A stretch of DNA of 64,000 nt, from positions 1-64,000 of the forward strand of contig NZ_AEVS01000018.1 of the NCBI RefSeq assembly GCF_000189255.1. Direction: 5' to 3'. The stretch comes from Vibrio brasiliensis LMG 20546. GTDB taxonomy: Bacteria; Pseudomonadota; Gammaproteobacteria; Enterobacterales; Vibrionaceae. A program made the position numbers and the translations under genes. The notes below the pieces were generated by a model. That model was not told the DNA's origin, did not search any database, and saw only the letters and a program-made list of their open reading frames with translations. Position 1 is the stretch's first letter, and the number at the start of each line of letters is the position of its first letter. Positions 55,167 to 63,785 of the stretch are shown in pieces.

Positions 55167-55784
55167 TTAGTTAGTTGATACAATAAACAATACTTCTACG
55201 CGACGATTACACGCTTTGCCAGCTTTGGTTCGGTTGCTACATGCCGGTACATATTCACCATAGCCACGCGTATAAATGGAGTCCATTGCCACACGATTGT
55301 TAACCAACTGTTGCTTAACCGCTTTAGCACGTTTCATTGAAAGCGAGTCATTAAAGCTTGGTGCTCCGGTGCTATCAGCATGGCCATCGATGACAATATC
55401 GATACTTGGCTGAGTAGCCAGGTAATTACCCATCATATCAAGCCAGTATTTTGAATCTGGTGCAACGCGCGAAGAACCGGTGTTGAACTTGATAGTATCT
55501 TTAAGGCGCACCATAACATGATTGCCAGGCAAGAGTTCATAGTCGATGCCATTGCTGATCAGGAAGTTCTGCAGATCGCTGTAACTTTGAGTGCGCTGCT
55601 GCCCCATAGGGCCTTTTACTCCAGAGTTAGAAATGACAGGCTGTGTGCCCCACTCTGGGTAACGTACGTCAAAATCCGACTTAGGCGCGCTGTCTAACAA
55701 GTTATCATCCCAAAAAGCCATCTCATCAGTCATGCTGCTACAACCTGACATTAATAGAATAAGAGGTAATACAAAATGCTTCAT
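55167..55784 (-). CDS. OmpA-family outer-membrane lipoprotein
   Basis: A 205-residue lipoprotein: lipobox LLMSGC near residue 15. The C-terminal OmpA/MotB domain (about 85-200) has the peptidoglycan-binding signature DIVIDGHADSTGAPSFNDSL and RVEVLFIV at the end. It should anchor the outer membrane to peptidoglycan. A pair of cysteines (CSNRTKAGKAC) near the C-terminus may be disulfide bonded. A linker of about 65 residues between lipid anchor and domain has no known fold. Confidence 0.87.
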   Translation of the reverse strand: MKHFVLPLILLMSGCSSMTDEMAFWDDNLLDSAPKSDFDVRYPEWGTQPVISNSGVKGPMGQQRTQSYSDLQNFLISNGIDYELLPGNHVMVRLKDTIKFNTGSSRVAPDSKYWLDMMGNYLATQPSIDIVIDGHADSTGAPSFNDSLSMKRAKAVKQQLVNNRVAMDSIYTRGYGEYVPACSNRTKAGKACNRRVEVLFIVSTN

Positions 55785-56070
55785 GGGTTCACCGTTAGTT
55801 CCGTTACGCTACATAACCTTTATCGGCAACTGACAATAATCTTTAGTCCTTTTCGGATAATTTTTGCTTTTAATCGCTTTAATTATAGTTGTTGTCAAAC
55901 CCGACAGAGTGGCTATTCACTGTTAGAAATACTTTATTCACTCAATTCTGTCATCCAACGGTTTCGCTTCGTGATTTGAATCAGTAAAATCACCCTACTT
56001 TTAACTCACACAGATATCGCGCTGACGTCATTATTACAATGCCGAAACAGTCACGATTTGAGATATCATC

Positions 56071-56691
56071 ATGAAAAAACTCGCAACTTTTGCTTTTATT
56101 GCCCTTTCCGCACTCTTGGTTGGATGCAGTGACAATTCGGGTCCTGTTGAAGGCAAGCAATATGAACAGCTGCCAGTAAACCTAGCGACGTTTCGTTTGC
56201 CTCCTGTAACTGAGGTCTTCTCCCTTAACTGTGGTCACTGCCGCAAAATGGAAGACGAAATGCCAACCATTGAAAAGTTAACCGGCCAATCTATTGGTAA
56301 GGTACATGTCACTTTCAATGAAAGCGCACAAATTGGCGCGATGATTTACTACGCTGCCGAAATGCAACTTGGTAAAAAGCCAGATCATCAAATGATGACC
56401 GAAATGTTTGCCGCTACGCAAATGGGTGACGGTGCGACTCTGTCTGAAAAGAAAGCCGCGCTTGATCAAGTTTTCCATAGCCGTAATCTGGTAAGCCCTT
56501 ACGATTTTGATGACCAGCAACAGAAACAGCTATTTGCTGCAATGCAGCTTGCTGACGACATCACAACTAAAGGCCAGATTAACTCAGTTCCAACGTTCAT
56601 CGTTAACGGTAAATACCAGGTTATCACTAGTGGCCATCAAGACGTCGCGAGCATCGCTGACACAATCAACTTTTTGCTTCAACAACCTTAA
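56071..56691 (+). CDS. DsbA-family thioredoxin-fold lipoprotein
   Basis: A 206-residue protein with lipobox LLVGCS (Cys at residue 19). The thioredoxin fold has the active site CGHC ([11 protein letters not shown], about residues 54-57) and the cis-proline loop [16 protein letters not shown] is the eukaryotic PDI-like version of the CxxC motif. It is probably a membrane-anchored periplasmic thiol oxidoreductase, an additional DsbA-like enzyme. It lies 17 bp before an anchored FKBP isomerase, giving a protein-folding pair. Confidence 0.85.
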   Translation: MKKLATFAFIALSALLVGCSDNSGPVEGKQYEQLPVNLATFRLPPVTEVFSLNCGHCRKMEDEMPTIEKLTGQSIGKVHVTFNESAQIGAMIYYAAEMQLGKKPDHQMMTEMFAATQMGDGATLSEKKAALDQVFHSRNLVSPYDFDDQQQKQLFAAMQLADDITTKGQINSVPTFIVNGKYQVITSGHQDVASIADTINFLLQQP

Positions 56692-56708
56692 TTCTACGGA
56701 AAGAAACT

Positions 56709-57182
56709 ATGTCTAAAATTATCTTCCCTTTAATTGTTTTCATTCTTGCGGGATTTTTCATCTACCGCACATGGACAAACCATAAAGCCGGAGAAGTTAA
56801 CTTTGCCACTGGTCAGGCGTTCCTGCTTGAGAATGCGAAAAAAGAAGGTGTCATCACCACTGAAAGTGGCCTGCAATACGAAGTGCTGCATAAAGGCGAA
56901 GGCACTGAGCACCCAACTGCAACCAGTAAAGTGAAAGTTCATTACCATGGTACCTTGATTGACGGTACTGTGTTTGACAGTTCTGTTGAACGCGGTGAAC
57001 CAATCAGCTTTAAGCTAAACCAGGTTATCAAGGGCTGGCAGGAAGGTCTGACTTACATGACCGTGGGTGACAAATTCCGCCTATACATCCCAAGCCCACT
57101 CGCATATGGCAAAAACGGTACTGGTCCTATTCCACCAGCAGCGAGTTTAATCTTCGAAGTCGAGTTGCTCGAAATTCAATAA
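56709..57182 (+). CDS. Membrane-anchored FKBP-type peptidyl-prolyl cis-trans isomerase
   Basis: A 157-residue protein with one N-terminal helix ([14 protein letters not shown]) and an FKBP domain: [45 protein letters not shown], and [16 protein letters not shown]. These motifs hold the active site of FklB/FkpA-type isomerases. The anchor suggests it works at the periplasmic face of the inner membrane. It follows the DsbA-like gene directly and shares its terminator. Confidence 0.9.
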   Translation: MSKIIFPLIVFILAGFFIYRTWTNHKAGEVNFATGQAFLLENAKKEGVITTESGLQYEVLHKGEGTEHPTATSKVKVHYHGTLIDGTVFDSSVERGEPISFKLNQVIKGWQEGLTYMTVGDKFRLYIPSPLAYGKNGTGPIPPAASLIFEVELLEIQ

Positions 57183-57200
57183 GCGCTGGGTAGATATGTA

Positions 57201-57230
57201 AAAGCCAACGGATATCCGTTGGCTTTTTAT
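57201..57230 (+). terminator. Terminator after the DsbA-like/FKBP pair
   Basis: AAAAGCCAACGGAT followed at once by its complement ATCCGTTGGCTTTT and further T residues. A long perfect palindrome; the loop is formed from the central bases. Confidence 0.85.
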
Positions 57231-57267
57231 TTGCTCGCTACGTAACTTGAGGGGAGGCAATCTGGCG

Positions 57268-57654
57268 TTAAGCGTAATTGACTAGGTGACGCTGAATAAA
57301 ATCAACGTCGGCAGCATAGAAATCAGATAATGGTAATTCACTTGGTGTTAGCCAATGGAAAGTTTGCTGACGTTCGCTATCGACAGCAGTTGGCTCGTGG
57401 TCGTCGTTAGCATTGAAGATCGCGTAGTAAATACGGCCACCGAAATCGTTAATACCACTAAAGGTTGCTGCATGAGACAGACCATTTATTTTTGTTTCTT
57501 CAAATAGTTCTCGAGCCGCCGCATCAGTGCCTGATTCATTGTTATTAACCGCACCACCTGGAAACTCAAATACCTTTCCTTTCGACGTTCTAAATCTTTC
57601 CTGAACTAACACTTTGCCATTTTTCACTACGATAGCCATAGACAAGTGCTTCAT
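57268..57654 (-). CDS. Nudix hydrolase
   Basis: A 128-residue single-domain Nudix protein with the box GGAVNNNESGTDAAARELFEET, matching Gx5Ex7REUxEExGU except at the last Gly. Nudix enzymes cleave nucleoside diphosphate derivatives; small ones like this often clean oxidised nucleotides, but the substrate is not readable here. It has a good strand before the box (GKVFEFPGG). It is monocistronic. Confidence 0.88.
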   Translation of the reverse strand: MKHLSMAIVVKNGKVLVQERFRTSKGKVFEFPGGAVNNNESGTDAAARELFEETKINGLSHAATFSGINDFGGRIYYAIFNANDDHEPTAVDSERQQTFHWLTPSELPLSDFYAADVDFIQRHLVNYA

Positions 57655-57830
57655 ATCCCTACTCCTTTGTGATGTTTGATTGATGTATCGCTCTATCGCC
57701 TCAGTCGTGTTGTTTTTATTGAGAGATGCCGATAGTAACGAAGACGTCGCTGACTTTTCGGGCAGATATTAACCTAATGTTAATCAGTATGCTGATTCGT
57801 TGAGCAAAAATATGATCTAGAAATAAAAAA

Positions 57831-57859
57831 AGACCAGCACATTATCTTGGTGCTGGTCT
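57831..57859 (-). terminator. Terminator of the retropepsin-like lipoprotein gene
   Basis: AGACCAGCAC and GTGCTGGTCT enclose a nine-base loop; on the minus strand seven T follow. It lies 23 bases past the stop. Confidence 0.8.
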
Positions 57860-57881
57860 GTTATCTGGTTATTTAGCTCAA

Positions 57882-58532
57882 TTACTTGTGCTTATCCTGA
57901 ATGTATTTCTTGCTGACATCCACTACTGCAACATCTTTAAAAAAGCTACGCCCTAACAGCAACGGGAAAGTAAGGTGGGTACGATCAGCCAGAGTAAATT
58001 CAGTTTTCTCTTTCAGGTCACCGAGTTGAATCCAGGCTTCGACAACGGCGCGTTTGTGGGTGCCATCAGCACTCGATTGGCGAATCTTAACCCAGCGCTG
58101 TACCGGTAAAGCGATCTCTTTGCTCTTGATCCCTTCGTGCTCAATCTTAAACTTAACCCAGTCTTTGCCATCGCGTTCGAACGGAACAATATCGATAGCA
58201 CTGATCGATGACGTTGTTGCACCTGTATCGACACGAGCTTTGAAATTCGCTTCCAGGCCAGGGACATATACCCACTCTTCTGCTCCGAGAAGCAGCTTGC
58301 CGTCAGACGTTTTCTTCGGTTTTAGTTCAACAACAGGTTCTTGGGGTTTTACTTCCGGTTCAACCGGCTTTTCTATTTCTTGTTTTGGCTCTTCGATTTG
58401 CGGTTTTTCAATGTTGGGTTCTTCAATCTGTGGCTTTTGCTCAGGTTCTACTGGCTCTTGACCTGTTGTAGAGCACGCCATCAAACCACCACTTAACATA
58501 AATGGAATCAGTACTTTCCACGTATTATTCAT
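57882..58532 (-). CDS. Retropepsin-like Zn_protease-family lipoprotein
   Basis: A 216-residue protein. A signal and lipobox (GGLMAC) are followed by a Pro/Glu/Lys linker of about 55 residues with repeated EEP/EKP units, then a PF05618-type domain (about 75-210). It has the aspartic protease motif ARVDTGATTSSISA and the second strand FPLLLGRSFFKDVAVVDV. The family name ATP-dependent zinc protease is historical; the fold is like retropepsin, known as RimB or similar enzymes elsewhere. I took ATG at 58532, with AGGTGA before it; a frame to 58595 lacks a signal. Substrate unknown. Confidence 0.8.
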   Translation of the reverse strand: MNNTWKVLIPFMLSGGLMACSTTGQEPVEPEQKPQIEEPNIEKPQIEEPKQEIEKPVEPEVKPQEPVVELKPKKTSDGKLLLGAEEWVYVPGLEANFKARVDTGATTSSISAIDIVPFERDGKDWVKFKIEHEGIKSKEIALPVQRWVKIRQSSADGTHKRAVVEAWIQLGDLKEKTEFTLADRTHLTFPLLLGRSFFKDVAVVDVSKKYIQDKHK

Positions 58533-58595
58533 TCGGTCACCTAATTTTGACAAACTGCAGTGCTTAAAAGGGGCGAAAATTCGCCCCAAAAACAC

Positions 58596-59777
58596 TTATG
58601 AAACGTTCACAATCGCTTCGGCAACATAAGGGATATCCTTTTCTGTTAGACCCGCGATGTTTATACGACCATCGCCTACTCCATAAATCCCATATTCTTC
58701 ACGGAGTTGCATCATCTGGTCTTGGCTAAAGCCTAGCACAGTAAACATGCCTTTGTGGCTTTCAATAAAATCGAATTGTGAAGTATTGTGGCTATTTCTC
58801 AATTCATTACACAAAGTTTGACGAAGGTTTAACAAACGCTGCTGCATTTCACTTAGTTCTTGCTTCCAAACAGCAGTTAGCTGTTGATTTTGCAGGATTG
58901 TTTTCACCAAGGCTGCACCATGATCTGGCGGCATTGTGTATGTCGCTCGCGCTAGCGTTAGTAGTTTACCTTTAGCATTGTTAACGTCTTGCATAGACTT
59001 ACCAACCACAATAGCTGCGCCTGTACGCTCACGGTAAAGACCAAAGTTCTTCGAGCATGAAGTGGTAATCAGCATCTCTTCAACATTATCAGCCATATGA
59101 CGAAGACCTTTTGCATCTTCTTCCAGACCGTCACCAAAACCTTGGTAAGCAATGTCGACAAAAGGAATAAAACCATTTTTCTGAGATAGTTCTGTGATTG
59201 CTTTCCAAGCGTCGAAGTCAATGTCTGCACCCGTTGGGTTGTGACAACAACCGTGTAGTAGTACCACATCTTCAGGGCCAGCTTGTGACAGGTCATCCAT
59301 CATGCGAGCCACATCAACTTGCTTGGTTTCCGGGCTAAAGTAGCTGTAATGCTTCACTTTAAGACCTGCTGCTTCCATAACCGGTCTGTGGTTCACGTAG
59401 CTAGGATTAGAGATCCAAACCGTAGTGTTTGGTTGCGCGACCTTCATCAGATCGCCGAGCATACGTAGCGCACCACTTGCACCTGGAGTCTGGATTGCAG
59501 CGACGCGGTCCATTGCCGACGTACCTGTTAGTAGCAGGTCAACCATCGACTTGTTGAACTCTTCACAGCCTGCCAAACCGACATAGGATTTGGTTTTCTG
59601 AGTCTCGACAACAATGTCTTGCGCTTGTGAGATTGCCTTCATTACTGGTGTTTCACCAGCACTGTTTTTGTATACGCCGATACCAAGATCAACTTTTTCG
59701 GCACGAGGATCGTTGCGGTAAGCAACAGATAAAGAAAGAATAGGATCCAACGTAGGAGTCGGTAAATGAGAGAACAT
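58596..59777 (-). CDS. Aromatic amino acid aminotransferase (class I, AspC/TyrB type)
   Basis: A 393-residue PLP enzyme of the AspC/TyrB subgroup: VDLGIGVYKNSAGETPVM near the start, the nucleotide-like HGCCHNPTGADID, VDIAYQGFGDGLEED, and the PLP lysine in TTSCSKNFGLYRERTG. It moves amino groups between Tyr, Phe or Asp and 2-oxoglutarate. The start is ATG 59777; a GTG at 59786 adds three residues. It precedes the retropepsin-like gene on the same strand, and as I recall sits beside nrdDG in V. cholerae too. Confidence 0.92.
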   Translation of the reverse strand: MFSHLPTPTLDPILSLSVAYRNDPRAEKVDLGIGVYKNSAGETPVMKAISQAQDIVVETQKTKSYVGLAGCEEFNKSMVDLLLTGTSAMDRVAAIQTPGASGALRMLGDLMKVAQPNTTVWISNPSYVNHRPVMEAAGLKVKHYSYFSPETKQVDVARMMDDLSQAGPEDVVLLHGCCHNPTGADIDFDAWKAITELSQKNGFIPFVDIAYQGFGDGLEEDAKGLRHMADNVEEMLITTSCSKNFGLYRERTGAAIVVGKSMQDVNNAKGKLLTLARATYTMPPDHGAALVKTILQNQQLTAVWKQELSEMQQRLLNLRQTLCNELRNSHNTSQFDFIESHKGMFTVLGFSQDQMMQLREEYGIYGVGDGRINIAGLTEKDIPYVAEAIVNVS

Positions 59778-59934
59778 GAAAGTCACAACCCTTTGAAATT
59801 CAAGTAACGGCCTTCAACTTACCATCTAATCGACAAATCTAGAAATAAAATTTCAGTGTCAAACTGCAAAACAGGATAAAAATCCAATCCATTTAACAAT
59901 TATTTAACTTGTGCGCTTTTGACAGCCAAATCTG

Positions 59935-60405
59935 CTAGTCAATTTTGAAACGATGGATAATCTGGTTAGAACTGCCTCTCCATTCTAAGTTTAAATCCTT
60001 CTTATCCTGCTCAAACTTTCCGTCAATCAGCGTATCGATGTATTGAGTCACTTCTCGCTGTTGGTCGCTGAGTTCATCCAGCGTATAGCCCGTCCAGACC
60101 CAGATATCCTTGCCGGGACACTCTTCCCTCACCCGTTTAACCAACTTAAGAATCTGTGGCACATTAGCTGGATGAAGTGGATCGCCACCCGATAAAGACA
60201 ATCCGCGACGTTTGATACGAGTGTCATTGAGATCAGCGATAATCTGGTCCTCAGCCTGTTGAGTAAATAGCACCCCAGAGTCCAAACGCTGAGTAGATTG
60301 ATTATAGCAACCGCGACATTGGTGTACGCAGCCTGAAACAAACAGCGTACAACGTGTACCGGGACCATTAACAACATCTATCGGATAATACTGGTGGAAA
60401 TTCAT
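59935..60405 (-). CDS. nrdG: NrdG, activating enzyme of anaerobic ribonucleotide reductase
   Basis: A 156-residue radical-SAM protein with the CX3CX2C cluster motif at Cys26, Cys30 and Cys33 (CVHQCRGC) and the SAM-binding LSGGDPLHP. It generates the glycyl radical on NrdD. It lies downstream of nrdD, separated by 75 bp with a hairpin. Confidence 0.94.
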   Translation of the reverse strand: MNFHQYYPIDVVNGPGTRCTLFVSGCVHQCRGCYNQSTQRLDSGVLFTQQAEDQIIADLNDTRIKRRGLSLSGGDPLHPANVPQILKLVKRVREECPGKDIWVWTGYTLDELSDQQREVTQYIDTLIDGKFEQDKKDLNLEWRGSSNQIIHRFKID

Positions 60406-60426
60406 TATTTACTCTTTAAAGAAAAT

Positions 60427-60445
60427 GAGCCCAAACATTGGGCTC
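60427..60445 (-). terminator. Hairpin between nrdD and nrdG
   Basis: GAGCCCAA, ACA, TTGGGCTC, an 8-bp stem between nrdD and nrdG. On the minus strand it is followed by ATTTTC, a weak T tract, so it may act as a partial terminator or an RNA processing/stability element. Confidence 0.5.
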
Positions 60446-60480
60446 GATTTTAATCTGTATCGCTGAGAATCGGTTCGCCT

Positions 60481-62601
60481 TTAGAGGTGCTTAACGCGAC
60501 GTTTAACTTCTTCTTGTTTACCAAAGTTAAATGGTCGTGCATCCGGGCTCCCCAGATAACCACATACGCGACGGGTTACTGAAACCTTGGTTGAGTCATG
60601 GTTACCACAGCTAGGACAAGTAAAACCTTTACTTGTACAGTCGAACTCACCGTTGTATCCACACTCGTAACACTCATCAATCGGCGTGTTGGTGCCGTAG
60701 TAAGGCACGCGGCTGTAGCTGTAGTCCCACACGTTCTCCAATGCTTCGATGTTACGCTGCATGTTCGGGAACTCACCATAACAGATAAAACCACCGCTTG
60801 AGATTTGCGGGTATGGCATTTCGAAATCGATCTTATCGTATGGGTTAACCTTCTTCTCTACGTCAAGGTGGAAACTGTTGGTGTAGTAGCCTTTGTCTGT
60901 CACCCCTTTGATAACACCGAACTCTTTAGTGTCAATGCGACAGAAACGGCTGCACAGGTTCTCACTTGGTGTGCCGTACAGGCTGTAACCATAGCCAGAC
61001 TCCTCGCCCCACTGGTTAACTTTGTCTTTAAGGTACTTGATAATATCAATCGCCTTCTGACGTAGTTGAGCATCGTCATAAACGTGTGTCTCATCGCCAA
61101 ACAGAGCGTTGATGGTTTCATGGATACCGATGTAACCAAGAGAAATCGAAGCACGTCCATTCTTAAAGATGTTAGCAATTGGCTCATCCGCTTTCAGGCG
61201 TACACCACACGCGCCTTCCATATACAGGATTGGCGCAACGCGCGCTTTAACGTTCTCGAGACGAGAAATACGCGTTTCAAGTGCACGACGAGCAAGATCA
61301 AGCCTGTCATCAAGTAGCTGGTAGAATTTCGCTTCATCGCGACCAGCGGCAATAGCAATACGTGGTAAGTTCAGGCTGACAACACCTAAGTTGTTGCGAC
61401 CTTCATGAATCAACTCACCATTCTCTTCATATGTACCAAGGAAGCTACGACAGCCCATTGGTGTTTTGAATGAGCCAGTAATCTCTACTACTTTGTCGTA
61501 GTTAAGAATGTCCGGGTACATGCGCTTTGAAGCACACTCTAGCGCCAGTTGCTTAATATCGTAGTTTGGATCGTCCGATTTATGGTTAAGACCATCTTTG
61601 ATGCCAAACACCAGTTTCGGGAATACCGCTGTTTTACGGTTCTTACCTAAACCAGCAATACGATTCTTAAGGATCGATTGCTGAATCAGGCGTGATGCCC
61701 AGCTAGTGCCCAGACCAAAGCCAAATGTGACAAATGGTGTTTGACCGTTCGCGGTGTGCAGTGTATTTACTTCGTACTCCAGCGACTGGAATGCGTCATA
61801 ACACTCTTTCTCTGTACGTGCCGTTGCAAACGCTTCTGGATTAGGAATATCCCACTCTTTAGCAATCTCAAGGTGCTTGTGGTAACTGGTCATCACATAA
61901 GGCTCGAGCACTTCATCAATACGGTTGATGGTAGTACCACCGTAGATGTGGCTGGCAACCTGTGCAATGATTTGCGCTGTAACTGCAGTTGCTGTTGAGA
62001 TAGATTTTGGAGTATCAATCTCAGCGTTACCCATCTTGAAACCATGTGTCAGCATGCCCTTAAGATCAATTAGCATACAGTTGAACATTGGGAAAAACGG
62101 TGCGTAATCCAAATCGTGGTAATGGATATCGCCCACTTCATGCGCCTGCACAATGTCACGTGGAAGAATGTGCGTCTTAGCGTAGTGCTTAGCAACAATA
62201 CCCGCGAGCAGATCACGTTGAGTAGGGATAACCTTGCCATCTTTGTTCGCGTTTTCGTTGATGAGATCAACGTTGCTCTCTTCAATCAGGCCTTCGATTT
62301 CACGTGTCAGCGCACTCTGTTTCTCACGAGCAATATCGCGGTCATGGCGATACTCGATATAGGAACGTGCAAGTGACTTATATGGACCTTGCATCAATTC
62401 GTTTTCTACTCGAGTCTGGATTTCGTGGATGTGTACTTCATCGTGATCTTTTAGCTGAAGCTCTACCGCTAACGCGACATTTAGTGCGTATACAGCGATT
62501 TCTTGATCAACGTGTTCCGCAGCTGATTCGACAGCTGCCTGAATGCGATCCCTGCTAAACGGAGCTCTTGAGCCATCACGCTTGATTACGATTGGTTTCA
62601 C
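60481..62601 (-). CDS. nrdD: NrdD, anaerobic ribonucleoside-triphosphate reductase
   Basis: A 706-residue enzyme. The N-terminal ATP-cone (about 1-95; VIKRDGSRAPFSRDRIQAAV) binds ATP/dATP. The catalytic barrel follows and the C-terminal zinc site is CYECGYNGEFDC with CPSCGNH. The glycyl radical is Gly681 in RRVCGYLGSP, at the same number as in E. coli. It makes dNTPs from NTPs without oxygen. The upstream region carries FNR, NrdR and DnaA sites. Confidence 0.96.
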   Translation of the reverse strand: MKPIVIKRDGSRAPFSRDRIQAAVESAAEHVDQEIAVYALNVALAVELQLKDHDEVHIHEIQTRVENELMQGPYKSLARSYIEYRHDRDIAREKQSALTREIEGLIEESNVDLINENANKDGKVIPTQRDLLAGIVAKHYAKTHILPRDIVQAHEVGDIHYHDLDYAPFFPMFNCMLIDLKGMLTHGFKMGNAEIDTPKSISTATAVTAQIIAQVASHIYGGTTINRIDEVLEPYVMTSYHKHLEIAKEWDIPNPEAFATARTEKECYDAFQSLEYEVNTLHTANGQTPFVTFGFGLGTSWASRLIQQSILKNRIAGLGKNRKTAVFPKLVFGIKDGLNHKSDDPNYDIKQLALECASKRMYPDILNYDKVVEITGSFKTPMGCRSFLGTYEENGELIHEGRNNLGVVSLNLPRIAIAAGRDEAKFYQLLDDRLDLARRALETRISRLENVKARVAPILYMEGACGVRLKADEPIANIFKNGRASISLGYIGIHETINALFGDETHVYDDAQLRQKAIDIIKYLKDKVNQWGEESGYGYSLYGTPSENLCSRFCRIDTKEFGVIKGVTDKGYYTNSFHLDVEKKVNPYDKIDFEMPYPQISSGGFICYGEFPNMQRNIEALENVWDYSYSRVPYYGTNTPIDECYECGYNGEFDCTSKGFTCPSCGNHDSTKVSVTRRVCGYLGSPDARPFNFGKQEEVKRRVKHL

Positions 62602-62632
62602 CTTTTCTCCTTACCCCAGCATACCCACAGAC

Positions 62633-62641
62633 TTATCCACA
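62633..62641. promoter_or_regulatory. Exact DnaA box before nrdD
   Basis: TTATCCACA matches the consensus fully and lies 31 bp before the nrdD start codon. DnaA control of reductase genes is known for E. coli nrdAB; here it is inference. Confidence 0.5.
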
Positions 62642-62644
62642 AAT

Positions 62645-62691
62645 ACACTATATAGGGCGATTTATTGTTCGACTGACACTATATATTGTGG
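62645..62691. promoter_or_regulatory. Paired NrdR boxes in the nrdD promoter
   Basis: ACACTATATAGGGCGA at 62645 and ACACTATATATTGTGG at 62676 are offset by exactly 31 bp, the three-turn spacing typical of NrdR box pairs. The second is close to the full palindrome; the first has a good left half. NrdR would repress nrdDG when dATP is high. Confidence 0.8.
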
Positions 62692-62722
62692 CGTATTTAA
62701 CGAAATGAGCACGGTGAAAGTA

Positions 62723-62736
62723 TTGATTTTGATCAA
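62723..62736. promoter_or_regulatory. Perfect FNR palindrome upstream of nrdD
   Basis: TTGATTTTGATCAA matches TTGAT-N4-ATCAA exactly. A TAAATA hexamer on the minus strand near 62693-62698 would put the site at about -43, the class II activator position, with the NrdR boxes over and just after the start. Confidence 0.8.
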
Positions 62737-62894
62737 TAAAAAGAGAGCCTCGCTCAAGATCAAATCGATCTTAGTGGGCTTGATCTCAGATGAGAATAAA
62801 ATGATGAAAATTGCAAAAATGCTACTAAATCTACTTGCATTTTTATGACGTCTTATAGGATAAAGGCTGCAACTCAATTCATGGATTTAATCCT

Positions 62895-63785
62895 ATGCCA
62901 GCCCCTAAAAAGTGGTCATTTTTTACCGCCTTATGCTTATTGTTCTCATTCCACGCAGTTGGTGCAGAACAAATCAGTTTTTCGACATGGAACCTGGAAT
63001 GGTTATCCAGCTCACCCTCTTCTAAGTTTGAACAGTCACAAAGAAGCACAAGTGATTATCAAGCGTTAAATCACCACTTTAGCAATATGCAAAGTGACGT
63101 TGTCGCTTTTCAGGAAGTGAATGACGCTGACGCTCTGGTTAAAGTGATTGGCAACGACTATCAACTATTCTTCTCTCAGCGTAGTGAGAGCGACAACCGT
63201 CGACATCAGTTTGATGACATTAATCAATACACAGGTTTTGCGGTCAGAAATGGTATAGCGGTTAGTAACAAGCGAGACTTACGTCTGGACAATAGCAGTA
63301 ACAGTAAAATGCGCTTCGCCAGTTACATCATTATTCGCCCGAGCGGAAAACAGCCTGTTCATGCTCTCTCCGTCCATCTCAAAGCACGCTGTTCTGGTAG
63401 ATTCAATAGCAGTCGCGATTGTAAGATTCTCAAACAACAAGGCCGTGCACTCAACGGTTGGATTAAACAACGTGAAGCAGCCAAGGATGCTTATATTATC
63501 CTCGGTGATTTTAATCATAACATGGGCTATCAGCGCGACTGGCTGTGGGATGAAATTGCACAAGACACACAGGCAACTCTGGTATCAAAGTCAACTAAGG
63601 CGGAATGTAAGGTTAGATCTCGCAACAATCCGCGCAAGACCCACCAGTTCCGTTCACTGATCGATCATATTATTGTCAGTGAAAGCCTAACGGCCTCAAA
63701 GCCTAAGCAGGATGTCTACCCAGTTGAGGATGTGCTTAATCATCAACTGAGTGATCATTGCCCGCTATCAAGCGATATTGGTTAA
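62895..63785 (+). CDS. Exported endonuclease/exonuclease/phosphatase (EEP) family protein
   Basis: A 296-residue protein with a signal peptide (about 23 residues, ending HAVGA). The EEP fold shows FSTWNLEWL, FQEVND (metal Glu), LSVHLKARC, ILGDFNHNMG and the C-terminal SDHCPLSSD with the catalytic His. It is exported and could be a periplasmic or secreted nuclease or phosphatase; the substrate cannot be said. Cysteines CSGRFNSSRDC and others may be disulfide bonded. It is divergent from nrdD. Confidence 0.82.
   Translation: MPAPKKWSFFTALCLLFSFHAVGAEQISFSTWNLEWLSSSPSSKFEQSQRSTSDYQALNHHFSNMQSDVVAFQEVNDADALVKVIGNDYQLFFSQRSESDNRRHQFDDINQYTGFAVRNGIAVSNKRDLRLDNSSNSKMRFASYIIIRPSGKQPVHALSVHLKARCSGRFNSSRDCKILKQQGRALNGWIKQREAAKDAYIILGDFNHNMGYQRDWLWDEIAQDTQATLVSKSTKAECKVRSRNNPRKTHQFRSLIDHIIVSESLTASKPKQDVYPVEDVLNHQLSDHCPLSSDIG

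Noticed and set aside
62543-62848. Plus-strand 101-residue ORF over the nrdD promoter
   Set aside because: It covers the NrdR, DnaA and FNR sites and part of nrdD; no ribosome site or motif.
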